Of a DNA stretch of 16,390 nucleotides, positions 8,927 to 16,305 are shown piece by piece (the first letter of the stretch is position 1; the number at the start of each line of letters is the position of its first letter). The position numbers were made by a program, and so were the translations under genes. Origin of the DNA: Pectinatus sp. (lineage in GTDB: Bacteria > Bacillota > Negativicutes > Selenomonadales > Selenomonadaceae); assembly GCA_020025135.1 (NCBI GenBank), contig JAHHSQ010000030.1, positions 1 through 16,390 on the forward strand, read 5' to 3'. The notes under the pieces were generated by a model. The model was not told the origin of the DNA, did not search any database, and saw only the letters and a list, made by a program, of their open reading frames with translations.

Positions 8927-9958
8927 ATGGAAATTGATTTTCATTTTGGCACGGTATATATATTAGCACGTTGGGCTGGTTTTCAGCATGATGGTGCTTT
9001 GACAATAGCGACTAGTTCACAATTTGTTGACGATAATACGCCAACGTGTATGTCAAAAGTAAAAAAGCTAATTGGTAGAAATGGTCGAGTTTCCGGGCAT
9101 TATGTTTGGCATAATTTACAGGATAAAGTCAGTAACGATGCCGTTTGGTTGCCATTTCATTTTTTACCTTCCTTTGAGGGTGAGACATTAGAACAGGAAA
9201 TGATTTGCCAGAAACATAGTAAATTAGCCAGAGAGGTACGCAGCCATATTTGCAAAAGTAAATGCTCTGATTATTGTAAAATTGGCATTTTACTACATGT
9301 TTATGCTGACACATGGGCGCATCAACATTTTTCTGGTTTAATTTGCGCAGAAAATACGGGAAAATTAGAGGTAGTTCACGATATTGATGGTTGTGATATT
9401 TTGGGCGTTGCTGATAGATGCATTTTTACTTCTGCTGCTGAGATTATGTCACTGGGGCATGTAGCAGCAGGAGCATGGCCTGATATGCCGTATGTTTCTT
9501 GGCAATATGTGTCTCCATCTGGTTATCGTTATATTCAATGTAATTGGCAAGAATTTTTGGAAGCAGCAGAGGATATTTTTGCCATTTTAACTTATTTATA
9601 TAGTGGTGAAGAAAAAGAATTGACGGTCGAGCAAAAAGGAAAATTAACCGAAACATTTACTACTATAAAGAAGACAAATGGTATTTCTAGATGTAAGAAA
9701 TGGGTGGAATTGATACGAAGAGATAAGTTTAATATTTCGTTACAAAGCCACGAAAATATAGGTTATGATATTCCTAGTTTGTTGAATAATCGTGATTTTT
9801 TGTACAATTTTTATATAGCATTAGAGGAATATTATAATTGGATTATGCCGAAAATTAAGAAGGATAAATCTCAACATGTTGCTTCTGCTACCGATTTTTT
9901 TCAAAATTTATCGTTAAAAAAGCTTTGTATTCAACCCGGTATTATCGGTGTTTTTTAA
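8927..9958 (+). CDS. DUF6765-like protein, zinc phospholipase C-like
   Basis: 343 residues, no signal peptide or membrane span. The opening MEIDFHFGTVYILARWAGF followed by SSQFVDD (around residue 35), and the central HVYADTWAHQH (His124, Asp128, His132, His134), resemble DUF6765-family proteins. The HxxxDxxxH pattern recalls metal-binding helices of the zinc-dependent phospholipase C/S1 nuclease fold. Biochemical function is unknown; a metal-dependent phosphodiesterase is an inference from the pattern. No good ribosome-binding site precedes ATG 8927, and a terminator-like hairpin sits just before it, so expression may be controlled in the leader. The neighbouring phosphocholine genes make a lipid or phosphocholine ester an attractive substrate, but unproven. 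Confidence 0.7.
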   Translation: MEIDFHFGTVYILARWAGFQHDGALTIATSSQFVDDNTPTCMSKVKKLIGRNGRVSGHYVWHNLQDKVSNDAVWLPFHFLPSFEGETLEQEMICQKHSKLAREVRSHICKSKCSDYCKIGILLHVYADTWAHQHFSGLICAENTGKLEVVHDIDGCDILGVADRCIFTSAAEIMSLGHVAAGAWPDMPYVSWQYVSPSGYRYIQCNWQEFLEAAEDIFAILTYLYSGEEKELTVEQKGKLTETFTTIKKTNGISRCKKWVELIRRDKFNISLQSHENIGYDIPSLLNNRDFLYNFYIALEEYYNWIMPKIKKDKSQHVASATDFFQNLSLKKLCIQPGIIGVF

Positions 9959-9966
9959 AAATAATA

Positions 9967-10001
9967 AAAAGAGGGCTGGACATTTCGTCCAACCCTCTTT
10001 T
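9967..10001. terminator. Bidirectional terminator between the convergent gene sets
   Basis: AAAAGAGGGCTGGAC (9967-9981) pairs with 9987-10001 with one mismatch and a 5-base loop. T-rich tracts flank it on both strands. It lies 8 bases after the DUF6765-like stop and overlaps the sufU stop codon, so it would stop transcription from both sides. Confidence 0.9.
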
Positions 10002-10428
10002 ATTTATCTCGTAACATTTTTATCAAGGTATGCCAAGGCAAGGTTGCACATTTTACCCTTGCTGGCATATGCGATACATTGTGTAGAGCCAGTGCTTCTT
10101 CAAGATGTGCTTCCTCTTCTTCAGTCAGTACTTCACCGTGCGCCATCTTGAAGAAGATATCGGTTAAAGCCAAAGCTTCTTCTCTGGTTTGGCCAATGAT
10201 TAAATCTAACATAATATCTGTTGAAGCTTGTGAAATGGCACAACCATCGCCCTTAAAGGCTGCTTTTTCGATAATATTATCTTTTATAGTTAATTCAATA
10301 GTGATTTCATCGCCACAGCTGGGATTGATGCCGTGCTGGGAGCAGGTAGCATCTGTAAGAGCGTGTTTGTGGTAAGGGTGATTGTTGTGTTCCAAGAGGA
10401 CTTCATTATAAGCACCACTATTTGACAT
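10000..10428 (-). CDS. sufU: SufU, iron-sulfur cluster assembly protein
   Basis: 142-residue IscU-fold protein of the SufU type, which in Gram-positive bacteria accepts sulfur from SufS as a zinc-bound partner. The zinc/sulfur ligands are in place: Cys38 and Asp40 in NPSCGD, Cys63 in GDGCAIS, Cys127 in RVKCATLPW. The extra segment between the second and third Cys (about residues 85-115) is what separates SufU from IscU. Start ATG 10428 has GGGGG about 8 bases upstream and overlaps sufS by 11 bases. It is the last gene of the suf operon and ends in the shared terminator. Confidence 0.95.
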   Translation of the reverse strand: MSNSGAYNEVLLEHNNHPYHKHALTDATCSQHGINPSCGDEITIELTIKDNIIEKAAFKGDGCAISQASTDIMLDLIIGQTREEALALTDIFFKMAHGEVLTEEEEAHLEEALALHNVSHMPARVKCATLPWHTLIKMLRDK

Positions 10429-11629
10429 TGAAATACCCCCTTATATATATCAGTTGACGAATGAATTTTTCGATATCAGTTTCATCGTTGTAAAAGGCCA
10501 AGCTAGCTCGGCAGGAGAAATTACAGGTCAAGGCCTTCATGAGTGGCTGAGCACAGTGATGGCCACCGCGAATGGCGATGTGAGCTTCATCCATGATAGA
10601 TGAAACATCGTGCGGATGAACTCCCTTGACATTAAAAGCGAAAACGCCGTGGTGTTTATTACTATCCTTGTCGCCGTAGACGGTGATAAAAGGCAATTCT
10701 CGCAGTGCAGTGCCCAATTTGGCACTTAAATCCCTTTCCCGACGTACTATTTCATCATAACCAATTTTTTGCATAAACTTGATGCCAGCAGATAAACCAG
10801 CAGCTCCGCCAACATTTTGCGTTCCTGCCTCGAATTTGTAAGGGATAGGGGCGAATGTCGCCGATTGTTCATTCACATATTCAATCATTTCCCCACCAGT
10901 TAAGAATGGAGGCATTTTTTCTAGTAAATTGCTCTTTCCGTAGAGAACGCCGATGCCCATTGGCGAATAGATTTTATGCCCAGAGAAGGAATAAAAATCG
11001 CAATCTAGGTCTGTCACATCGATGGCGAGGTGCGGAATAGCCTGTGAGCCATCAATAGATACAACAGTGCCATTCTCATGGGCAATGCGGATAAATCTAG
11101 CGATATCTTGTTCAGTGCCTAAAACATTAGAGAGATGAGTCATGGACAAAATTTTGGTGCGCGAAGAGAGTTTTTTTCGCAGTTCCTCTTCTTGAATGTA
11201 GCCATTTTCATCTGGATACAGGTAAACTAGCTTTGCTTTGTGGCGTTTTGCTGCCTGTTGCCAAGGAAGCATATTGCTGTGATGTTCCATGATGGTAATG
11301 AGAATTTCATCGCCTTCTTTTAAGAGCAATTCTGATAAACTAAAAGCGATGAGATTTAGCGATTCGGAGGCGTTGCGTGTGAAGACGATTTCGCGTTTAT
11401 CTTTTGCTCCGATAAAGTTGGCCACTGTCTGGCGAGCTTCTTCATATACATCAGTTGCTGTCTGAGAAAGCGCGTATAGACCGCGAAGTGGATTGGCATT
11501 TTCCGCTAGGTAATATTTTTGGACGGTAGTAAGGACAGAATCAGGTTTTTGAGTTGTGGCAGCATTATCTAAATACACCAATTCTGGGTCATTGCGTAAG
11601 AGGGGAAAGTGTTCTTTATAATTTATCAT
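10418..11629 (-). CDS. sufS: SufS, cysteine desulfurase (group II)
   Basis: 403-residue PLP enzyme that takes sulfur from cysteine, leaving alanine, and passes it to SufU. The PLP Lys219 is in SFSGHKIYSP; Asp193 (SIDGSQ) and His117 (MEHHSNM) are conserved; the persulfide Cys359 is in the short RGGHHCAQP loop typical of SufS/CsdA-type enzymes, as opposed to the longer IscS loop. Length matches the family. It starts inside the end of sufD (14-base overlap), with GAGG about 12 bases upstream, so translation is coupled. Confidence 0.97.
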   Translation of the reverse strand: MINYKEHFPLLRNDPELVYLDNAATTQKPDSVLTTVQKYYLAENANPLRGLYALSQTATDVYEEARQTVANFIGAKDKREIVFTRNASESLNLIAFSLSELLLKEGDEILITIMEHHSNMLPWQQAAKRHKAKLVYLYPDENGYIQEEELRKKLSSRTKILSMTHLSNVLGTEQDIARFIRIAHENGTVVSIDGSQAIPHLAIDVTDLDCDFYSFSGHKIYSPMGIGVLYGKSNLLEKMPPFLTGGEMIEYVNEQSATFAPIPYKFEAGTQNVGGAAGLSAGIKFMQKIGYDEIVRRERDLSAKLGTALRELPFITVYGDKDSNKHHGVFAFNVKGVHPHDVSSIMDEAHIAIRGGHHCAQPLMKALTCNFSCRASLAFYNDETDIEKFIRQLIYIRGYFNVK

Positions 11630-12683
11630 CAGTATCTACCTCGTAATAATCATTTAATTTAGTAGCTAGTTCAGGCGATAATTTTTGTTTAATGTAGCTA
11701 AGGGCGGTATCTAAGAGCAAGGTGTTTTGTTCCTCAGTGTCTAACCCGCGCGTTTGTAAATAAAAACTTTGTTCTTCGTTTAAAGAACCAATGCTCGTAC
11801 CATGTGTGCCTTGCACATCATCTTCTCCGCAAAGGATTAATGGCACGCTTTTATTTTTGACGTTTTCGCCAAGAAGGAGAACATTTTCGTTTTCTATGCC
11901 GACAGCTTTTTTACAGCCCCGAATGAAGTCGATAGTGGCCCTAGATACCTTTTCCGCTTGGTCAAATAAAATTCCTTGTAGATATGTTTCAGAGTGAGTA
12001 TCTGGAGCGAAATGTTTGGTCGAGTAATTGAAGTCTAATTGTTGCTCGTCAATGCCGATATAGCGATTTTGAATGTGTGAACGAGATTTTTGACCATCTA
12101 ATTGTACATAGGCGGCTGCTAAAGTTTCTTTGCCACCGAGAGGAGTTTGTTCTAGTGAAAATTGAGCATTTTCTGCTAAAACAGCCAAAACATTTTCGCA
12201 ATACTGGCATCTGCGTCCCAAGAGGTTAAATGTACGTACAGTGACTTTGGCATTCTCCAAAAGTTGTAAGCGGAAAAGATTATTTATTTCCCCTCCTTGG
12301 TATTTATCGCCGTAAAATACGATATTTATTTCGGCCACACTGTCTTTAGCGAGGTGAAAATCCAAAATGGTATTTTGTTTTTGTTCGTCTGGTAGGTTAA
12401 AGTTAATCGTTATAGGAACGGTTAAGACTGTTCCTTCAGGTAAAGAAAAGCTATTTACCTGTGTCGGTTCGTTTTGGACATAATCAATTACGGCATTAGG
12501 TAAAATATCAATAAACTTATTGGTGAAGAGGGGGGCTTTTCCTTGTTTTACCTCTGCTGGGGCAGTGATAATGGGGGCGATAGGAGTACTCTTTTCTGCT
12601 GATAAAGTTATCTTTCTTGTATTCAAATTGAACTTATTCCATGTCGGCACGGCTAATTGGTTGGTTTCTAAAGTGTATTTCAT
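11616..12683 (-). CDS. sufD: SufD, Fe-S assembly scaffold subunit
   Basis: 355-residue beta-helix protein of the SufB/SufD family and partner of SufB and SufC in the SufBCD scaffold. Typical segments are seen near the C-terminus: HGTSIGSLNEEQSFYLQTRG and the preceding VPLILCGEDDVQGTH. It is shorter and more diverged in the N-terminus than SufB, as is usual. An in-frame stop lies two codons before ATG 12683, so the start is firm. No ribosome-binding site lies directly before it; AGAAGGGAG is further upstream, beyond a small hairpin. It overlaps sufS by 14 bases. Confidence 0.93.
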   Translation of the reverse strand: MKYTLETNQLAVPTWNKFNLNTRKITLSAEKSTPIAPIITAPAEVKQGKAPLFTNKFIDILPNAVIDYVQNEPTQVNSFSLPEGTVLTVPITINFNLPDEQKQNTILDFHLAKDSVAEINIVFYGDKYQGGEINNLFRLQLLENAKVTVRTFNLLGRRCQYCENVLAVLAENAQFSLEQTPLGGKETLAAAYVQLDGQKSRSHIQNRYIGIDEQQLDFNYSTKHFAPDTHSETYLQGILFDQAEKVSRATIDFIRGCKKAVGIENENVLLLGENVKNKSVPLILCGEDDVQGTHGTSIGSLNEEQSFYLQTRGLDTEEQNTLLLDTALSYIKQKLSPELATKLNDYYEVDTDDKL

Positions 12684-12692
12684 ATATTAATA

Positions 12693-12724
12693 GGGCAAAA
12701 TTTTCTAAATGCCCACTCCCTTCT
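12693..12724 (-). promoter_or_regulatory. Hairpin and distant ribosome-binding site in the sufB-sufD gap
   Basis: On the minus strand, AGAAGGGAG (12724-12716) lies 32 bases before the sufD ATG, too far to be used directly. Between them GGGCA (12714-12710) pairs with TGCCC (12697-12693) around a 12-base loop. Folding would leave about 10 unpaired bases between the site and the start codon, near normal spacing. Confidence 0.45.
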
Positions 12725-12741
12725 ATTTTGTGTGTAATTTC

Positions 12742-14109
12742 TCAAATAGCTCCCTGCATTTCTAGGCGAATGAGATTGTTCATTTCTACAGCATATTCGA
12801 GTGGTAATTCCTTGGAAATGGGGTTGACAAAGCCATTGACAATCGACGTTTTTGCTTCTTCTTCACTTAGTCCACGGCTCATGAGATAAAAAATCATATC
12901 GTTATCAATGCGTCCGATGGAGGCTTCGTGACCGATATTGGCATCCATGCGACGACAATCCATGATGGGAATGGTATCTGAACGAGAACGGTCGTCTAGC
13001 ATTAAGGATTGGCAAGAGGTACTAGATTTACTGTGAGCCGCTTTTTTAGTAATTGTCACGGCGCTACGGAACGTACTTACTCCGCCATCTTTGGACAAAG
13101 ATTTCGTATTGATAACGGAAGAAGTATGCGGGGCGTTGAGATATACTTTCGCACCTGTATCCAATTCTTGGCCTTTACCGGCGAAGGTAATGCCGGTAAA
13201 TTCTGCCTTGGCATTTTCTCCGTTCAATATGGACATCGGATAAAGGTAAGAGGTATGAGAGCCAAAAGAACCAGATACCCATTCGATGATACCGTCTTTT
13301 TCCACCAGGGCGCGCTTGGTGTTTAAGTTGTACATATTTTTTGACCAATTTTCAATTGTCGAGTAACGTAGGTGAGCGCCTTCTTTGACAAATAACTCTA
13401 CACAACCAGCATGTAGATTAGCCACATTATATTTAGGTGCCGAACAGCCTTCAATAAAATGTACGCTAGCGCCTTTTTCGACGATGATTAAGGTGTGTTC
13501 AAATTGTCCAGCACCAGGGGAATTGAGGCGGAAGTAGGATTGAAGTGGAATTTCTACTTGCACATTGGCGGGTACATAGACGAAAGAACCGCCAGACCAG
13601 ACTGCTCCGTGCAGGGCGGCAAATTTATGGTCGGTAGGTGGTACGAGGTGCATAAAATATTTTTTTACCATCTCTTCATATCCGTTCTTGAGAGCTTCTT
13701 CGATACCACAGTAGACGACGCCCTTATCGGCGACAGATTTTTGTAGATTATGATAGACGAGTTCCGAATCGTATTGGGCTCCAACGCCGCCTAACATCGC
13801 TTCGCGTTCTGCCTGAGGTATCCCCAATTTTTCAAAGGTATTGCGAATGTCAGAGGGGACTTCTTGCCAATTATCCGCCATCGGTGCACTAGCTTGAATA
13901 TAGGTGACGATATTGTCTACATTTAGGGCATCTATGGATGGCCCCCAGTTTGGAACCGGTAAGCTGTGGTATATTTTTAAAGATTGTAGGCGGTGTTCTA
14001 ACATCCACGCCGGTTCATCTTTTCGCTTGCTGATGGCAGTAACGATTTCTGAGGTCAAACCGAGATTTTCGCGGGGCATTTTTTCTTCTGTGCTGATAGT
14101 GGTCTTCAT
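12742..14109 (-). CDS. sufB: SufB, Fe-S assembly scaffold subunit
   Basis: 455-residue beta-helix scaffold protein on which Fe-S clusters are built with SufC and SufD. Recognised from the N-terminal KRKDEPAWMLEHRLQ, the central VQVEIPLQSYFRLN and FEHTLIIVEKGA, and the C-terminal HEASIGRIDNDMIFYLMSRG. In the segment where E. coli-type SufB has CGAHT (Cys405), this protein reads SRSDT, with Ser at the position of the Cys by eye; another Cys lies nearby in STSCQSL. This SRSDT form is also seen in other bacterial lineages. Start ATG 14109 is 2 bases after the sufC stop, with AGGAGG at the end of sufC as ribosome-binding site. Confidence 0.96.
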   Translation of the reverse strand: MKTTISTEEKMPRENLGLTSEIVTAISKRKDEPAWMLEHRLQSLKIYHSLPVPNWGPSIDALNVDNIVTYIQASAPMADNWQEVPSDIRNTFEKLGIPQAEREAMLGGVGAQYDSELVYHNLQKSVADKGVVYCGIEEALKNGYEEMVKKYFMHLVPPTDHKFAALHGAVWSGGSFVYVPANVQVEIPLQSYFRLNSPGAGQFEHTLIIVEKGASVHFIEGCSAPKYNVANLHAGCVELFVKEGAHLRYSTIENWSKNMYNLNTKRALVEKDGIIEWVSGSFGSHTSYLYPMSILNGENAKAEFTGITFAGKGQELDTGAKVYLNAPHTSSVINTKSLSKDGGVSTFRSAVTITKKAAHSKSSTSCQSLMLDDRSRSDTIPIMDCRRMDANIGHEASIGRIDNDMIFYLMSRGLSEEEAKTSIVNGFVNPISKELPLEYAVEMNNLIRLEMQGAI

Positions 14110-14111
14110 GC

Positions 14112-14858
14112 TCAGGCCTCCTGTTCTAAGGTGGAGAACCCTTGTGTACTAATTTGTTTAATCAATTCTTCACCGCCAGTTTTGATAATTTGACCTTGTT
14201 TTAAGATGTGTACTTTGTCTACCGGTAGTTGATTTAAGAGGGTCATATTGTGCGATATCAGTAATAAACTCTTGCTCTTGTCCTGGCGAAATGCTTGGAT
14301 GGCTTTAGAAAGGATGCGAATAGCATCGACATCTAACCCAGAATCAGCTTCATCCAAGATGGCCAATTTAGGATTTACCAATAGCAACTGTAGCATTTCT
14401 ATTTTTTTGCGTTCTCCTCCAGAAAATCCGACATTGAAGTCGCGGTCAAGGGCATTAGCCGGAATATTTAATAATTCCATGATTTCGGCAATTTTTCTTT
14501 TCAGAGCGCGGCCAACGAGAGGGCAAGCCGAATGGCGAGCGATAGCCTTTAAAAAAGAGTTTAATGAGATGCCGGTAATGGATATAGGAGCTTGAAAGGA
14601 GAGAAAAATCCCCTTTTCAGCGCGTTTATTAGTGGGTAATTCGCTGATATCTTCACCATCAAAGATAATTTGGCCAGCCGTTTTTTTGTAATTAGCACTG
14701 TTTAAAATAGAAGTGGCTAAAGTAGACTTTCCAGCACCATTTTGGCCCATTAAAACATGAATTTCTCCCGCATTAATTTGGAGATTGATTTTTTGTAAGA
14801 GGGCTTTGCCTTCTTGAGAGGCAATAGACCAATTGATTATATTACATAAAGTTTGCAT
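14112..14858 (-). CDS. sufC: SufC, Fe-S assembly ATPase
   Basis: 248-residue soluble ABC-type ATPase that powers the SufBCD scaffold. Walker A GQNGAGKST (38-46), signature FSGGE (145-149), Walker B LAILDEADSGLD (165-176) and the switch His203 in ISHN are all intact. First gene of the operon, with a promoter about 65-93 bases upstream. GGAAGG precedes the start at a rather long spacing (about 13 bases). Confidence 0.97.
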   Translation of the reverse strand: MQTLCNIINWSIASQEGKALLQKINLQINAGEIHVLMGQNGAGKSTLATSILNSANYKKTAGQIIFDGEDISELPTNKRAEKGIFLSFQAPISITGISLNSFLKAIARHSACPLVGRALKRKIAEIMELLNIPANALDRDFNVGFSGGERKKIEMLQLLLVNPKLAILDEADSGLDVDAIRILSKAIQAFRQDKSKSLLLISHNMTLLNQLPVDKVHILKQGQIIKTGGEELIKQISTQGFSTLEQEA

Positions 14859-14922
14859 TATCTTGTATAAACCTTCCTTTGTCGATAATTCCTATGATTT
14901 CGATAATATATAAGCAAATATT

Positions 14923-14951
14923 ATTATACTCCTAAGATATCTAATAGACAA
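14923..14951 (-). promoter_or_regulatory. Promoter of the suf operon
   Basis: Read on the minus strand: TTGTCT (14951-14946), 17-base spacer, TATAAT (14928-14923). The spacing is ideal and the -10 is perfect. The spacer holds an AGATATCT palindrome that could be a regulator site, though I cannot name one. The transcript would start near 14916, giving a leader of about 57 bases. Confidence 0.75.
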
Positions 14952-14960
14952 TATGAAAAT

Positions 14961-14993
14961 AAAAAAAGAGATGCAAAATTTGCATCTCTTTTT
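14961..14993 (-). terminator. Terminator of the zinc-ribbon gene
   Basis: GAGATGC (14968-14974) pairs with GCATCTC (14982-14988), extended by A/T runs on both sides so that T-tracts follow on either strand. It lies 26 bases after the stop of the 15019-15813 gene and just upstream of the suf promoter, isolating the operon from read-through. Confidence 0.9.
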
Positions 14994-15018
14994 ATGTGAA
15001 CAATTATTTAATGGTTAT

Positions 15019-15813
15019 TTAGAAGAAACTGCCATCATCTCCGCCCCAATCAGAGCCACCATCGTCGTAACTGTCAAAACCACTGTCATCTGCTCCGTAA
15101 TCGTTGTAATCTGAAGAGTTATCGTCAACAGGCGGATAGTCATCTGATTGATAATCATTATTATCTTCTGGAGGGTAGTTATTGTCTACGTGGTCATCAT
15201 TATTTTGGTTGTCGTTATTGGTATTATCTGCTTGAGCAGTCTGAGTAGGTTCTTCTTTATGGTCGTCCGTGAGCATGTTTTCGATGGCTGCGCCAGCTAA
15301 AGTGCCGATGGCAGCACCAGCGGCCACTTTGCCGACGTCGCCGAGGAAGGAAGAGCCACTACGGCCACTATTTAGTGGGCCGTTACCAGTGGGTGAAAAA
15401 TTACTTGAAGTATTGTTTAAACGGGAGGGAATTTTATCTCCTGTAGCAGATACTGTTGGTGTGCTAGATGGCATAACAGTAGAACTTACACTAGCAGTTG
15501 AAGCCAACTTGTGGGAATGGCGTAAGATGGCAATGGATTGATAAAGACGGGCAATTCCCAACCAAAATTCTCCTTCTGGATTTCCATTGTTGGCGCTCAC
15601 TCTAAAACATTCCATGGCCTTGTTTAAATCTCTTGGTACGCCAACACCGTCTAAAAATTTTAAGCCATCTTGAATTTGTTTATCGATAATGGGTTGAGCT
15701 GTGCTTGTTGGACTTGGTTCAGATGAAGCACACTTTGCACCACAGTTGGTACAGAAATTGCTGTCGGCAAGCAATTTTGCTCCACATTTTACGCAAAATT
15801 TATAATCTGACAT
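15019..15813 (-). CDS. Zinc-ribbon / Sel1-like / glycine-zipper protein with acidic tail, function unknown
   Basis: 264 residues with four distinct parts. Residues 7-24 form a four-cysteine zinc ribbon (CVKC and CTNC). About 44-92 is a Sel1/TPR-like repeat containing GVGVPRDLNKAMECF. After a Ser/Thr-rich linker, 157-176 is a glycine-zipper-like helix (VGKVAAGAAIGTLAGAA) of the length of a membrane span. From about 182 to the end the chain is low-complexity Asp/Asn/Tyr-rich, strongly acidic, ending GSFF. I do not recognise a named family for the whole. Start ATG 15813 has GAGGT just upstream. It stands alone between the suf promoter and tRNA-Cys. A membrane-linked sensor or adaptor is possible but only a guess. 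Confidence 0.88.
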   Translation of the reverse strand: MSDYKFCVKCGAKLLADSNFCTNCGAKCASSEPSPTSTAQPIIDKQIQDGLKFLDGVGVPRDLNKAMECFRVSANNGNPEGEFWLGIARLYQSIAILRHSHKLASTASVSSTVMPSSTPTVSATGDKIPSRLNNTSSNFSPTGNGPLNSGRSGSSFLGDVGKVAAGAAIGTLAGAAIENMLTDDHKEEPTQTAQADNTNNDNQNNDDHVDNNYPPEDNNDYQSDDYPPVDDNSSDYNDYGADDSGFDSYDDGGSDWGGDDGSFF

Positions 15814-15840
15814 ATTATTACCTCGCTATCTCAATATATT

Positions 15841-15901
15841 CAATCCGTTTTAGTGGAATAATTATACGGATTGGGAAAGATAGACTTGGGAATCTATCTT
15901 T
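15841..15901. repeat. Two adjacent inverted repeats in the leader of the zinc-ribbon gene
   Basis: CAATCCGT 15841-15848 pairs with ACGGATTG 15866-15873. Immediately next to it AAAGATAGA 15876-15884 pairs with TCTATCTTT 15893-15901. They lie 28-88 bases before the ATG of the minus-strand gene. They may be operators or leader RNA hairpins. The remaining stretch 15902-16126 is AT-rich and shows no gene. Confidence 0.5.
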
Positions 15902-15913
15902 TACATTGTGATT

Positions 15914-15922
15914 AGTATATCA
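15914..15922 (-). promoter_or_regulatory. Possible extended -10 promoter of the zinc-ribbon gene
   Basis: On the minus strand TGATATACT gives a TGn-TATACT extended -10. No clear -35 was seen. It would place the two inverted repeats inside the transcript leader. Confidence 0.35.
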
Positions 15923-16126
15923 CATTTGGAAATAAAAAGAGGAAATTTATTTTTGGACAATTTTATTATAAATTAGTAAATTATTTTAGAATTTTTAAAT
16001 TGTAAAGCGTGGAGATAGATATATTAAAGAATATTATTTTGCTCCTTTAATTAATATATACAGCAATTATTGAAAGTGTATAATGATTGTATAAATTTTA
16101 TATTTATAAATTTTAAAAAATTTATA

Positions 16127-16155
16127 TTGACATAATATCATTATATCTGTATAAT
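16127..16155 (+). promoter_or_regulatory. tRNA-Cys promoter
   Basis: TTGACA (16127-16132), 17-base spacer, TATAAT (16150-16155): a full sigma-70 consensus, as expected for a stable-RNA gene. Transcription would start about 25 bases before the tRNA. Confidence 0.9.
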
Positions 16156-16187
16156 GATAGACGTTGTTAAGTGATGTATACGAAGAC

Positions 16188-16262
<75 letters not shown>

Positions 16263-16274
16263 ATAAGTAATTTA

Positions 16275-16303
16275 CTGCTGATGTTAATCAGCAGTTTTTT
16301 TTT
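16275..16303 (+). terminator. Terminator of tRNA-Cys
   Basis: CTGCTGAT 16275-16282 pairs perfectly with ATCAGCAG 16287-16294, loop GTTA, followed by nine T. Confidence 0.95.
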
Positions 16304-16305
16304 AC

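Noticed and set aside
10079..13746. Several plus-strand open frames of 60-105 codons across the suf genes
   Set aside because: They run antisense to intact, well recognised suf genes and resemble no protein family.
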